64,000 bases of DNA from an uncultured Opitutales bacterium. GTDB lineage: Bacteria; Verrucomicrobiota; Verrucomicrobiia; Opitutales; Intestinicryptomonadaceae. The stretch covers positions 5,383 to 69,382 of the forward strand of contig URJJ01000006.1 of assembly GCA_900548185.1 (NCBI GenBank), written 5' to 3'. The translations under genes were made by a program, and so were the position numbers. This document shows positions 9,507 to 19,580 of this stretch, piece after piece. Under the pieces are notes generated by a model, which ran no database searches, was not told where the DNA came from, and saw only the letters and a list, made by a program, of their open reading frames with translations. Numbering within the stretch: the first letter of the stretch is position 1; every line of letters begins with the position of its first letter.

Positions 9507-10175
9507 ATGGATGACATAGATAAAGATATACTTTACATATTTATTGATGAGGCGGGAAATTTTGACTTCAGCGCGAATGGAAGTAAATATTTTATGATTG
9601 GCTCACTGGCAAAGCGACGACCCTTTGCCGCATATAACGAGCTGGTTAAATTGAAATACGATATAATCGAATCTGGGCTGGAAATCGAATATTTTCACGC
9701 AACCGAAGATAAACAAAATACGCGTGACAAGGTTTATGAAATAATAAAAAGAAATCTGATTGGATGTAAAATTGTCGCAACAATTATTTCAAAAAATAAG
9801 ACAAATCCAATCATGCGCCCTCCCGAAAAAATCTATTCAGAACTGTTGGGGCACAGTATAAGAAAGACGCTTGAATTAGAGAAGGTAGAAACCATAAAAG
9901 AGGTGATTATCTTTACGGACAGCATTCCGGCAAAACGACAAATGATGAAGAAGGCAATAAAGACGACGCTCTCAAGAATGTTGCCAGACACTGTACGATA
10001 CCGTATATATCATCATGCATCAAAATCTAATTTGGACCTTCAGATTGCCGACTACTTCACATGGGCAATTCAAAGAAAATGGGAACGAAACGACGCGCGC
10101 TCTTACGCGCTTATAAAAGATGCAATACGCTCTGAAACGGATTTGCTTCAACATGAGCTCACAACATACTACTAA
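9507..10175 (+). CDS. DUF3800 family protein
   Basis: A 222-aa cytoplasmic protein with the DUF3800 pattern: IFIDEAGNF at residues 10-18, EYFHATEDK near residue 70, FTDS near residue 135, and LQIADYFTWA near residue 188. These acidic positions are those conserved in this RNase H-like uncharacterised family, whose members often sit in phage, plasmid or defence neighbourhoods. The biochemical role is not established. The gene is markedly AT-rich, with AAA/ATA codons common, unlike everything around it, which suggests horizontal transfer. It is a single-gene unit with its own promoter-like and terminator sequences and no visible integrase or partner gene. Confidence 0.85.
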   Translation: MDDIDKDILYIFIDEAGNFDFSANGSKYFMIGSLAKRRPFAAYNELVKLKYDIIESGLEIEYFHATEDKQNTRDKVYEIIKRNLIGCKIVATIISKNKTNPIMRPPEKIYSELLGHSIRKTLELEKVETIKEVIIFTDSIPAKRQMMKKAIKTTLSRMLPDTVRYRIYHHASKSNLDLQIADYFTWAIQRKWERNDARSYALIKDAIRSETDLLQHELTTYY

Positions 10176-10183
10176 AAAAATGA

Positions 10184-10246
10184 CCTCCCCTGCTATCCTT
10201 TCGGAAGAACTCCATGAGTTCTTATCACAGGGGAGGAACCTTTTTT
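10184..10246 (+). terminator. Long nested stem-loop followed by T6, terminator of the DUF3800 gene
   Basis: Outer arms CCTCCCCTG (10184-10192) and CAGGGGAGG (10228-10236) enclose an inner hairpin AAGAACT/AGTTCTT (10205-10211 and 10217-10223). T6 follows at 10241-10246, and an A7 run precedes the stem, so it may work in both directions. The two-level stem is larger than a standard intrinsic terminator. Confidence 0.85.
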
Positions 10247-10528
10247 AAATTTTATTTGTTGGCAACAGAGAAATCGGAAAATTTTGAAAAATTCAATAAG
10301 AAAATTAATAAAAAACAGCAATCTTTAATCCCGCCCCCAAACGCTTCGGGCGGCATGTCTGATTGGGCGTCCGCAGAATAATTTCGGATTAAGCCCGGCA
10401 TTTCCAAGCAAAATCGGCCCCCCAAAAAAACGTCCGCGCAAAGTGCGGGCGGCAAAAAAGCCGAGACGGAAACGCAGCCGGCGCGCCCCATCCGCGGCCT
10501 TAAAAACATGCGCCATGCAACCGGCGTC

Positions 10529-11794
<1,266 letters not shown>

Positions 11795-12513
11795 TCCGGC
11801 ACGGGATTCCGTAGGTTTCCCCGAGTAAGCCCGCGTCCATAGCCTCCCGGGCAGGGGCGCAAGCCGTCACCCGGCCGGACTTCATAAGCGCGATTCTGTC
11901 CGCGTAGGCGGCCGCCAGGTTCGGGTCGTGGAGGACAGCGACGACGGCGCAGCCGCGCGACGCGAGCGAACGGGCAGCCGCAAGGATGAGGTGGGCGTGG
12001 GCGGGGTCGAGGCCGGCGGAGGGCTCGTCGAGAAGCAGGAGCTTGCCGGAGCATTCCGGCCCTATCTGGGCGAGGGCGCGGGCGAGCTGCACCCGGCGCT
12101 TTTCGCCGCCTGAAAGGCGCGTGTAGAGCCTGCCCTCAAATCCGGAAAGCCCGGCCAGGGCCAGGCATTGGCGCGCGATTTCGACATCGGCGCAGGAGGC
12201 TGAAAAGCCGCCGTAAACGTACCTTCCAAGGAGCGCCGTCTCAAGGACGGTCGAATCGAAGCAGAATTCCGGCTCCTGTTCGAGGACTGCCCTTATCTTT
12301 GCAAGGCCGCGCGGCGAGTATGAGCCGACATCCCGCCCGGAGATTGCAACCGAGCCCGACGACGGCCTCTCAAGGCCGCTTGCCACCTTTAAAAGCGTGC
12401 TCTTTCCGGCCCCGTTTGCCCCCAGAACCGCAGTGAACTCCCCTGAGGCCACGGAAAGCGACGCCCCGTCCAGCACCCGGCGCGAGCCGTAAGAAAACGA
12501 TGCGTCGCGAATT

Positions 12514-13503
12514 TCAAGCATTCCTCGCCCTCCGGAGCAAAAACATGAAAAACGGCGCGCCTATCAGGGCGGTTACCACGCCTATCGGAACGTTGTCCCC
12601 GGGTGTGAGCAGGCGCGAGGCCAAATCTGAAAAAGTGACGAGACAGGCCCCGCCCAGGGCGCAAAGCGGAAGCAGCCTGCGGTTGTCGGGGCCAGAGGCG
12701 AGGCGCGCCATGTGCGGAACCACCAGGCCGACAAAGCCTATTATGCCGCAGATTGAAACGGACGCCGCAGTGAGCGCGGCCGCGCAAAACATGGCGAGAA
12801 ACTGAAGCCTGTCCGCGTCGGCCCCGGAGTGGTAGGCGCCCTCGCGGCCGAGAAGAAGCATGTTGAGCCCGCGTGCGTTTGCCATCAGAACGCCCCACGC
12901 CGCACAAGATATGGCAGCAGAAAGGGCTATCCCGCCCCACGAGCAGTTGTCGAGAGAGCCGAGGGTCCAGAATATGAAGCCCTTCAGCCCCGCCTCGCGC
13001 GCCGAATACATCGCAAAGCCGACCAGAGCCCCGCAAAACGCGTTCACCGCTATCCCCGCAAGCAGCATTGAAAACGCGGAAACCCTGCCGTTTATGCGCC
13101 CCAGGCGCCATATCGCGGCCGCAGCCGCAATGCCGAAAACCATGGCGCCCGCCTGTATCGGCAAGAGCGCCGACGAAAATACGCAGACGGAGAGGGCCGC
13201 CCCCAAAGCCGCGCCGGAGCTTACGCCCGTTATCGAGGGGTCAGCCAGCGGATTTCTGAAAAGGCTCTGCATCGCGGCCCCCGCAGACGCCAAAGAGGCC
13301 CCCACCAGCGCCCCCGCCGCGAGCCTCGGGAGCCTTATGTGGAATACGGCGGCGGAGGCCGTCTCGCTCCCGCCCATGCCGGACAATACAGACAGCACCT
13401 CCCAAAATCCGAGTTTGAGGGACCCTGTGCACATCGAAAATGCGGCCAGTGCCGCCAGCGCGAGCGCAAGGGCAATGAAAACCGCCGAAAAGCGCAGCCT
13501 CAC
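12514..13503 (-). CDS. ABC transporter permease, FecCD/BtuC family
   Basis: Inner-membrane permease, 329 aa with about ten hydrophobic segments. Family motifs are visible: IRLPRLAAGALVGASLASAGAAMQSLFRNPLADPSITGVSSGAALGA in the N-terminal half (residues 57-103) and GFVGLVVPHMARL around residues 265-280. It pairs with the downstream ATPase. The gene begins 14 bp after the infA stop, so it may be read from the infA promoter; this is an odd partner for a translation factor. No substrate-binding protein is encoded in the window. Confidence 0.92.
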   Translation of the reverse strand: MRLRFSAVFIALALALAALAAFSMCTGSLKLGFWEVLSVLSGMGGSETASAAVFHIRLPRLAAGALVGASLASAGAAMQSLFRNPLADPSITGVSSGAALGAALSVCVFSSALLPIQAGAMVFGIAAAAAIWRLGRINGRVSAFSMLLAGIAVNAFCGALVGFAMYSAREAGLKGFIFWTLGSLDNCSWGGIALSAAISCAAWGVLMANARGLNMLLLGREGAYHSGADADRLQFLAMFCAAALTAASVSICGIIGFVGLVVPHMARLASGPDNRRLLPLCALGGACLVTFSDLASRLLTPGDNVPIGVVTALIGAPFFMFLLRRARNA

Positions 13504-13517
13504 CCCCGGCCTCCGGC

Positions 13518-13787
13518 TTACCGCCTCCTCGGCCCGTAACTGCGCATCGGGGCGCGGCGCGGGGGAAGCTCGGTGTTGCGCATGCGGTAGACGATGCGCG
13601 CCTTTTCGATGTCCTGCGGGGTCATCTCCATCTTGACTCTGTCGCCGACCGTGAGCTTGATGAAATTCTTGCGGAGCTTCCCCGAAATGTGGGCTAGCAC
13701 CACGTGGCCGTTCGGCAGTTCGACCCTGAACATTGTGCCGGGAAGAACCGACACCACTTTACCTTCTACTTCTACGCAGTCTGACAT
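13518..13787 (-). CDS. infA: Translation initiation factor IF-1
   Basis: Single OB-fold protein that occupies the ribosomal A site during initiation. The 89-aa protein contains the family core ([44 protein letters not shown]) and a basic 18-residue C-terminal tail ([15 protein letters not shown]) beyond the usual 72-aa length. Divergent from tadA. Confidence 0.95.
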   Translation of the reverse strand: MSDCVEVEGKVVSVLPGTMFRVELPNGHVVLAHISGKLRKNFIKLTVGDRVKMEMTPQDIEKARIVYRMRNTELPPRRAPMRSYGPRRR

Positions 13788-13795
13788 TTAATATA

Positions 13796-13824
13796 TTGAT
13801 ATTTTTACGCTAATTCTTTCTATT
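13796..13824 (+). promoter_or_regulatory. Putative sigma-70-type promoter of tadA-sod
   Basis: TTGATA (13796-13801), a 17-nt spacer and TCTATT (13819-13824), within the AT-rich divergent spacer between infA and tadA. The predicted transcript would have a leader of roughly 33 nt. Pattern match only. Confidence 0.4.
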
Positions 13825-13863
13825 TGTGTTTTTTATACCGCCCTAGTCAAGAAATTAAGCGCG

Positions 13864-14418
13864 ATGAACGATAAAACGGTCCCCGAATGCCCATTCAGCC
13901 CCATGTACCCGTCGCAGCTCGAGCGCGGCGACGAATTTTTCATGAAGCTCGCCTACAACCGCGCGCTCAGGGCCTGGAAGCTCGGAGAGGTCCCGATAGG
14001 GGCCGTAATCGAATACGGCGGGGAGGTCGTCGCCCAGGCGCACAACATGGTGGAGACCATGGGGGACCCCACCGCGCACGCGGAGGTGCTGGCAATAACC
14101 CAGGCGGCGCGCGCAATCGGCGACTGGCGGCTCAACGGCGCCACGCTCTACGTCACAAAGGAGCCGTGCCCCATGTGTTCGGGGGCGTGCGTTATGAGCC
14201 GCGTAAGCCGCGTCGTTTTCGGCGCGCCGGACCCCAAGATGGGCTTTCTGGGAGGGGCTGCGAAATTTCATGAAATGTCCGGGCTTAACCACAGGGTGGA
14301 TGTTGCCGATTGTGTTTTAAAGGACGAGTGCGCGGAACTTCTAAGGACGTTTTTCGCGCTCAAAAGGAACATAAAAAATTTAGAGAACACGGACGAGAGC
14401 GATGACATTTCAGGCTAA
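13864..14418 (+). CDS. tadA: tRNA-specific adenosine deaminase
   Basis: Converts the wobble adenosine of tRNA-Arg(ACG) to inosine. The 184-aa deaminase-fold protein has the zinc site HAE (His72, Glu74) and PCPMCSGA (Cys102, Cys105), with the flanking NMVE and GFLGGAAKFH elements typical of TadA. A roughly 25-residue N-terminal extension precedes the usual start. The last 17 nt overlap the start of the superoxide dismutase gene. Confidence 0.93.
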   Translation: MNDKTVPECPFSPMYPSQLERGDEFFMKLAYNRALRAWKLGEVPIGAVIEYGGEVVAQAHNMVETMGDPTAHAEVLAITQAARAIGDWRLNGATLYVTKEPCPMCSGACVMSRVSRVVFGAPDPKMGFLGGAAKFHEMSGLNHRVDVADCVLKDECAELLRTFFALKRNIKNLENTDESDDISG

Positions 14419-15121
14419 AACGACAATACTTGCGCTGGCCCTGTGCGCGCCCCTGTTCGCGGGAGCTCAAACACAAGGAAATACAATGAAATACGAACTT
14501 CAGCCCCTGCCCTACGCCCAGAACGCCCTGGAGCCGTACATCGACGCGGAAACCGTCATGTACCACCACGACAAGCACCAGGCGGCCTACGTGGCAAACT
14601 TAAACGCCGCCCTTGAAAAGGCGCCGGAATTCAAGGCGCCGGCCTGTCTGAGAGAGCTGGTTTCAAATCTGGACAAGGTTCCCGAAAGCATCCGCACCGC
14701 GGTTCGCAATAACGGCGGCGGAGTCTGGAACCACCAGTTTTACTGGAACGGCTTCACCCCGAAAAAGACCGAGCCCTGCGAAAAGCTGAAGAAGGCAATC
14801 GACAAGGCGTTCGGCTCGTTCGACGCCTTCAAGGAAAAGATGACGGCGGCCGGGCTCGGCAGGTTCGGCAGCGGGTGGGCGTGGCTTGTGGCCGGCCCTG
14901 ACGGCGAACTGGACATAGTTTCCACCCCGAACCAGGACGCCCCGCTCATGGGCCCTGCCGCCCAGACTTGCGGGAGGACCCCGCTTCTTTGCATAGACGT
15001 CTGGGAGCACGCGTACTATCTGAAATACAAAAACCTGCGCGGCGACTACCTCAAGGCGGTCTGGAACATAGTAAACTGGGACGAAGTCTGCGCCCGCTAC
15101 GACAAGGCGCTCGCAAAGTAG
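14402..15121 (+). CDS. sodA: Mn/Fe superoxide dismutase with probable signal peptide
   Basis: Dismutes superoxide. The metal ligands are present: His55 (MYHHDKH), His111 (WNHQFYW), Asp199 and His203 (DVWEHAYY). The outer-sphere motif NQDAPLMG, with Gln rather than Ala/Gly, is the pattern of Mn-specific enzymes, while WNHQFYW is closer to Fe types; a cambialistic enzyme is possible. The first 25 residues (MTFQAKTTILALALCAPLFAGAQTQG) look like a Sec signal peptide, so the enzyme is probably periplasmic. An internal Met at residue 29 would give a cytosolic form starting MKYELQPLPYAQ, exactly where standard SODs begin, so two starts are conceivable. The gene overlaps tadA by 17 nt. Confidence 0.9.
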   Translation: MTFQAKTTILALALCAPLFAGAQTQGNTMKYELQPLPYAQNALEPYIDAETVMYHHDKHQAAYVANLNAALEKAPEFKAPACLRELVSNLDKVPESIRTAVRNNGGGVWNHQFYWNGFTPKKTEPCEKLKKAIDKAFGSFDAFKEKMTAAGLGRFGSGWAWLVAGPDGELDIVSTPNQDAPLMGPAAQTCGRTPLLCIDVWEHAYYLKYKNLRGDYLKAVWNIVNWDEVCARYDKALAK

Positions 15122-15147
15122 GGCCTTTTAAAAATTAACCCCAAAAA

Positions 15148-15189
15148 GGGCGCGCGGCAGGCACAGTTCTCCGCGCGCCCGACTTTTTT
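15148..15189. terminator. Bidirectional intrinsic terminator between convergent sod and GH97 genes
   Basis: Perfect 10-bp stem GGGCGCGCGG / CCGCGCGCCC (15148-15157 and 15171-15180), with T6 on the right (15184-15189) and A5 on the left, so it can serve both convergent genes. Confidence 0.88.
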
Positions 15190-15211
15190 ACGGCTGGCTC
15201 TAGCCGAAAAA

Positions 15212-17206
15212 TCACCGCTTAGGGGAGGCCCGCAGCACGAAGCCGCCGTCCCGGGCGATTTTTATTTTCAGCCTCCGGGAGGAGTCGGACTCAAACGCCT
15301 CGCGCCTGAAATCCGACGCCTTTTTCCCCGCATTGCGCCCGTCCCTGAAAAGCTCAACATCAAGCTTTACCCCCGCCGGGAACAGCTCCGAAAAATCCAC
15401 CTCCGCCTCGCGCTCCGGCGCCGAAACGGCCGCGACGTACCAGTCGTCCCCGGAGCGGCGCGCCACGACCGCGTACTCGTCAATCCGCCCCGAAAGCGGC
15501 TTTGTTTCGTCCCATACGGTCGGAATGCGCCCGATAAACGAAGCCACGTCGGGCTCCTTCTCGTAGGCCGTAGGCGAATCGCAGAGCATCTGCACCGGCG
15601 AATAGTACAGGACAAACAGGGCCATCTGGCTAGCGCGGGTGCCCAGCCCCATGCGTATTCCGCACCCCGGGCGGAACTCCTTTTCCTTTACGTTCAGCAT
15701 GGCCCCGGGCGTAAAGTCCAGGGCGCCTGTCATCATGCGCGTAAACGCAACGTTCAGGTCGTGCCCGATTGTGAGGCCGCCGGACATGTTCGTATATTCG
15801 TTCCCGCGCACGCTCTCGTAGCTGAGGACGTTCGGATAGGTCCGGCTCAGCCCGTTGGGCCGGGAGCAGCCGTGGAAGAAAACCACGAGCCCGTTTTCGG
15901 CCGCAGCGCGGGCCACGGCCTCGTAATACTCGTTTGCAAGCTGGTCGTCGCGCTCTATGAAATCGACCTTCAGCCCCGCGACGCCGAGTTCCCTCATATA
16001 GCGCATGTTGTCGGCTATGTCCTTTTCAACGTCCTTTGCGGCGGCCCAAAGCAGGAGCTTTACGCCCTTTGATTTCGCATATTCGGCGGCGGCCCTTATG
16101 TCAAACGACGACTTGCAGCGGCGGAACCACTGCGGGCCGTCCGCAACTCCGCCGGTTCTTATCCAGCCGTCGTCAACCAGCGAGAACTTCAGGCCGAAGC
16201 GGGAGGCGAAATCGATGAAGTATCTGACGGTATCCATGTTCACCCCGGTCTCGAAATCCACGCCCTCCAGGAACCGCTCGTTCCACCAGTCCCAAGCGCA
16301 CGTCCCGTAGGGTATCCACGATACGTCCCCTATGCGGCAGGGGCTTGCGAGCCTGTAAACGGCGTCGCAGTCCAGGAGTTTTTCGTCGGAATCCGCAAAA
16401 TAGACGATGCGCCACGGAAAGTCGCGCGCGGCGGAAGTTTTTGCGATGAAGTCCTCGGTTTCCGATATTTTCCAGACCCTGCCCTCATGTTCCATTTTTT
16501 GGGGGTACTTCGACCATATCCCGCGCGCGAATCCGCCCTCCCGGTCCCAGGCGACGCGCAGGCTGGGATACGAAAACACGTCCGACTCCAGGACTGCCGC
16601 CTTGAAGCCGCCGAAATCCACCAGAAACGGCAGCGCGCTCGCGTATTTTTTTGAGAGGTCCGAAACGGCGCCCTTGATGCAGACCGCCTCGAAGTCGGAG
16701 CGCGTCCCGTCCGTGGGCTGTATCCACGCCCCGTTCCCTGCGGGGAATCTCAACTGCGAGGTCTCGCTTTTCACCTCCATCTCCCCGGGGCCGAAATCCG
16801 ACCTGAAGCGGTAGGCGAAGGCGTCGTCGTAAAGGCGCAAAACCAGCGACCACCCGCCCCCCTCCGGAAGTATCTCGAATTCGCGGCACCTGTCGGCAAC
16901 CTCGCGCCTGAAGTAAAACGGAGACTTTATTTTCGCGTCCACGTCGCGCCCTGCGCAAGATTTCAGCCTCCACTTTCCGCCGATTTTCCCGCGTGAGGTA
17001 TCCATGCCTATCTCGCAGTTTTCCATTACGGCCGTCCCCTTGAATTCGAGCCTGTCGATTTTCAGCGCGTCGCCGTCGGAGAGCGACACGCATACGCTCC
17101 CATCGGGGGATTTTAATACAAGCGGCCTTCCGGAATCCGCGCGGGCCCCGGCAAACGGGGCGGCGGCCGCGCAAAACGCGGCGATGATTTTCAAGGTTTT
17201 AAACAT
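15212..17206 (-). CDS. Glycoside hydrolase family 97, probable alpha-galactosidase-type (retaining)
   Basis: Secreted glycosidase. The ATG at 17206 gives a signal peptide (MFKTLKIIAAFCAAAAPFAGARA) and a 664-aa protein; the longer frame upstream is not preferred. It shows an N-terminal beta-sandwich, then a TIM barrel with GTCAWDWWN, SLVDDGW, GVKLLLWA, GLKVDFIERDDQ, FFHGCSRPNGLSRTYPNV and FTRMMTGALDFTPGAM, and a C-terminal beta domain with WDETKPLSGRIDEYAVVARR. Asp415 in KVDF occupies the nucleophile position known for the retaining alpha-galactosidase branch of GH97, rather than the inverting SusB branch. No polysaccharide-utilisation partners are adjacent. Substrate is inference. Confidence 0.9.
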   Translation of the reverse strand: MFKTLKIIAAFCAAAAPFAGARADSGRPLVLKSPDGSVCVSLSDGDALKIDRLEFKGTAVMENCEIGMDTSRGKIGGKWRLKSCAGRDVDAKIKSPFYFRREVADRCREFEILPEGGGWSLVLRLYDDAFAYRFRSDFGPGEMEVKSETSQLRFPAGNGAWIQPTDGTRSDFEAVCIKGAVSDLSKKYASALPFLVDFGGFKAAVLESDVFSYPSLRVAWDREGGFARGIWSKYPQKMEHEGRVWKISETEDFIAKTSAARDFPWRIVYFADSDEKLLDCDAVYRLASPCRIGDVSWIPYGTCAWDWWNERFLEGVDFETGVNMDTVRYFIDFASRFGLKFSLVDDGWIRTGGVADGPQWFRRCKSSFDIRAAAEYAKSKGVKLLLWAAAKDVEKDIADNMRYMRELGVAGLKVDFIERDDQLANEYYEAVARAAAENGLVVFFHGCSRPNGLSRTYPNVLSYESVRGNEYTNMSGGLTIGHDLNVAFTRMMTGALDFTPGAMLNVKEKEFRPGCGIRMGLGTRASQMALFVLYYSPVQMLCDSPTAYEKEPDVASFIGRIPTVWDETKPLSGRIDEYAVVARRSGDDWYVAAVSAPEREAEVDFSELFPAGVKLDVELFRDGRNAGKKASDFRREAFESDSSRRLKIKIARDGGFVLRASPKR

Positions 17207-17624
17207 ATGCGGGAAAGATTCTTTTAGACTTTCTATTATCATCCCAAACATCTTGCCATGCAACAAAAAACGCATGGGCGCAACGCCCGCCATCCCCGCC
17301 CCTCAAGCCCTAGCATCAAAGCGTCCCGCAGGAGGCAAACGCATGCGCTAAGTCCGTGCAAGGATTCGCGCCTCCGCGCGTACCCCGAGTCGCGCCCCCA
17401 GGAGCCGCGCCGCCGCGCGGCAAGACCAGGCGGGGCTTCCATCCAAAATAACACCGGCTTTCGCCCGCAAAACCTGAAGCCAGCCGAAAGGCACGGCGCG
17501 CGCCCGCCCCCGGAAACTGCGGCGCGAGCATCAAAAAACGCTCCGGAGGCACGCGGGCAAAACCTTTCGAAAATCCCCTGCAAAAGGGCCTCGGGAGCGC
17601 ATCCCCGCAGCCGTGTGGCGGAGG
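17207..17624. other. Gap between GH97 and the MacB permease gene
   Basis: About 420 bp, GC-rich, lying upstream of the GH97 start and downstream of the export operon. Open frames on both strands have no recognisable features. No clear promoter or terminator found. Confidence 0.45.
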
Positions 17625-18863
17625 CTATTCGTAGCGCAGGGCCGTGATGGGGTCGAGGCGCGCCGCCCTTATAGACGGATATATGCCCGACACGATGCCG
17701 ATAGATATGCTGAAAAGCAGGGCGTACAGCATCGCGTTGAAAGGCACTGTCATGTGGGGCGCGTCGAGCGGTATGCGCAGGATATAGACCACCGCGATGC
17801 TAAGCCCCATGCCCAGAAGCCCGCCCAAAAAGCTTATCACGACTGACTCGGCGAGAAACTGTATGAATATGTCGGACGACCTCGCGCCGAGCGCCTTCCT
17901 GACGCCGATTTCGCGTATTCGCTCGTTTATGACGGCAAGCATCACGTTCATTATCCCGATGCCGCCCACCAGCAGGGATATAAGCGCTACTCCGCCCAGC
18001 GACACCTTCATCTTTATCTCGCGCATCCTGAACTTCTCAAGCTCGGCCTCCCCGGTTTTTATGTTGAAGTCCTGAATGCCGTTATGCATCTGGTTCAGCG
18101 TGTTTTCAACCTGGGCCACGGCGTCTGAAAGGTACTTGGCGTCGCCTACTTTCATGTAGATGCTGTTCACGCCCCGGTCGCCGCGGTAGCGCATCGCGGC
18201 CGTCGTTATCGGGATATAGATTAGCCGGTTTTTGTGGCGCAGCACGTTGCGGTTGCCGACCATGCGCTCGTACTTTTTCAAAACCCCTACAATCTGGTAG
18301 AGCGACCCCCTTATGCGGACGAACTTGCCGACGGGGTCCTCACCCGGCCCGAACACGATGTCCGCATACTCCGCGCCGACGACGGCGACCGAGGCGTACG
18401 ACTGCATGTCCATTTCGCACAGCGACCTGCCGCGCTCCACTTCGAGCTGGCCGATGTCTATGTTGTCCCCGAATATCGCAAACACGGGCATCCACGTGCG
18501 CCCCCTCTTGCCGCGGACGCGCTCGTGGCTGACGTAAATCTGGGGGCTTATGTACTCGATGAGGGGCACGGAGTAGCGGATGGCGTACGCGTCGTCGATA
18601 GTGAGCCCCTTTGAAAGGGATGCGATGTCGGCCTGCTCGTCCGGCACGTCCTGGCGATCGACCTGTATCAGCTCTATGCCGCCCATCTCCTCGAACGCCT
18701 TGCGCGACTCGTAAAGCATGTTTTCCACCACGCTCATCATGGCGACAAGCGCGGCGCAGCCGAGGACGATGCCGACCATCGAGAGCATCGAGCGAATCTT
18801 GTGGGACCATATTTCGCCGAGGCCGTTGGTTATCCCCACAAAGAAGTCTATTACGATTTTCAC
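17625..18863 (-). CDS. MacB-type ABC transporter permease
   Basis: A 412-aa inner-membrane protein of the MacB/FtsX superfamily: one N-terminal transmembrane segment (SMLSMVGIVLGCAALVAMMSV), a large periplasmic domain of about 230 residues, and three C-terminal segments with the mechanotransmission-type motif GGIGIMNVMLAVINERIREIGVRKALGA and the ending RAARLDPITALRYE. The ATPase is a separate polypeptide, unlike E. coli MacB. Fourth gene of the tolC-macA-macB(ATPase)-macB(permease) operon; its start overlaps the ATPase stop by 4 nt. Likely exports peptides, lipoproteins or small toxic molecules through the TolC channel; cargo unknown. Confidence 0.92.
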   Translation of the reverse strand: MKIVIDFFVGITNGLGEIWSHKIRSMLSMVGIVLGCAALVAMMSVVENMLYESRKAFEEMGGIELIQVDRQDVPDEQADIASLSKGLTIDDAYAIRYSVPLIEYISPQIYVSHERVRGKRGRTWMPVFAIFGDNIDIGQLEVERGRSLCEMDMQSYASVAVVGAEYADIVFGPGEDPVGKFVRIRGSLYQIVGVLKKYERMVGNRNVLRHKNRLIYIPITTAAMRYRGDRGVNSIYMKVGDAKYLSDAVAQVENTLNQMHNGIQDFNIKTGEAELEKFRMREIKMKVSLGGVALISLLVGGIGIMNVMLAVINERIREIGVRKALGARSSDIFIQFLAESVVISFLGGLLGMGLSIAVVYILRIPLDAPHMTVPFNAMLYALLFSISIGIVSGIYPSIRAARLDPITALRYE

Positions 18864-19573
18864 CGCGCGGCCCTCCCCTTCTCGGTCAGGGAATCCTCCA
18901 CTATGCAGCCGTCGCTCATGCGTATGACGCGCCTGGCGGACTTGGCCACGTCAAGGTCGTGCGTCACCATGACTATTGTCTGGCCGTCCGCCACAAGCTC
19001 GTCGAAAAGCTCCAGCACCTTCCTGACGTTTTTTACGTCCAGCGCCCCCGTGGGCTCGTCCGCAAAAATCACGCGCGGGCGGTTGACCAGCGCGCGGGCT
19101 ATCGAGACGCGCTGGCGCTCGCCGCCCGAAAGCTGGCTTGGGATGTGGTTTTCGCGGTGCAGCATCCCCACCCTGTCCAGGGCCTCCCTGGCGCGCTCAA
19201 GCTGGCCCGACACTTTCTCCCGCGAATACGAAAACGGGAGCATCACGTTTTTTATGACGCTCAGGCGCGGCAGCAGGTTGAAGGTCTGGAACACGAAGCC
19301 GATGCGGTTTGAGCGGTACCACGCCCTCCGGTTTGCGGATATGCGCGATACATCCGCGCCGTCGAAGAGTATCGTCCCGTCGGTCGGGGTGTCCATGAAG
19401 CCCAGTATGTGCATCAGGGTCGATTTGCCGGAGCCCGACGCCCCCAGAATCACGGCGTAGTCGTTCTCGCGTATCTGGAGGTCCACGCCCTTGAGGGCGT
19501 AGACGTCCTCGTCGCCCAGCCTGTATATTTTGCGGAGCTTGCGCGTTTCAAGAATTACGGGGCGGTCGTCCAT
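18860..19573 (-). CDS. MacB/LolD-type ABC ATPase
   Basis: 237-aa ATPase with Walker A GASGSGKST, Q-loop, LSGGERQRVSIARAL, Walker B VIFADEPTGALD and the switch His in VTHDLDVAKSA. The start at 19573 (MDDRPVILETRKLRKIY) fits the family N-terminus and lies 7 bp after the MacA stop; ATGs at 19597 and 19675 in the same frame would overlap macA. It couples ATP hydrolysis to the permease encoded immediately downstream (4-nt overlap). Confidence 0.92.
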   Translation of the reverse strand: MDDRPVILETRKLRKIYRLGDEDVYALKGVDLQIRENDYAVILGASGSGKSTLMHILGFMDTPTDGTILFDGADVSRISANRRAWYRSNRIGFVFQTFNLLPRLSVIKNVMLPFSYSREKVSGQLERAREALDRVGMLHRENHIPSQLSGGERQRVSIARALVNRPRVIFADEPTGALDVKNVRKVLELFDELVADGQTIVMVTHDLDVAKSARRVIRMSDGCIVEDSLTEKGRAAR

Positions 19574-19580
19574 TGCCGCG

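Noticed and set aside
17239..17583. 114-codon minus-strand frame between GH97 and the export operon
   Set aside because: Composition is that of random GC-rich sequence; no start signal and overlaps the GH97 upstream region.
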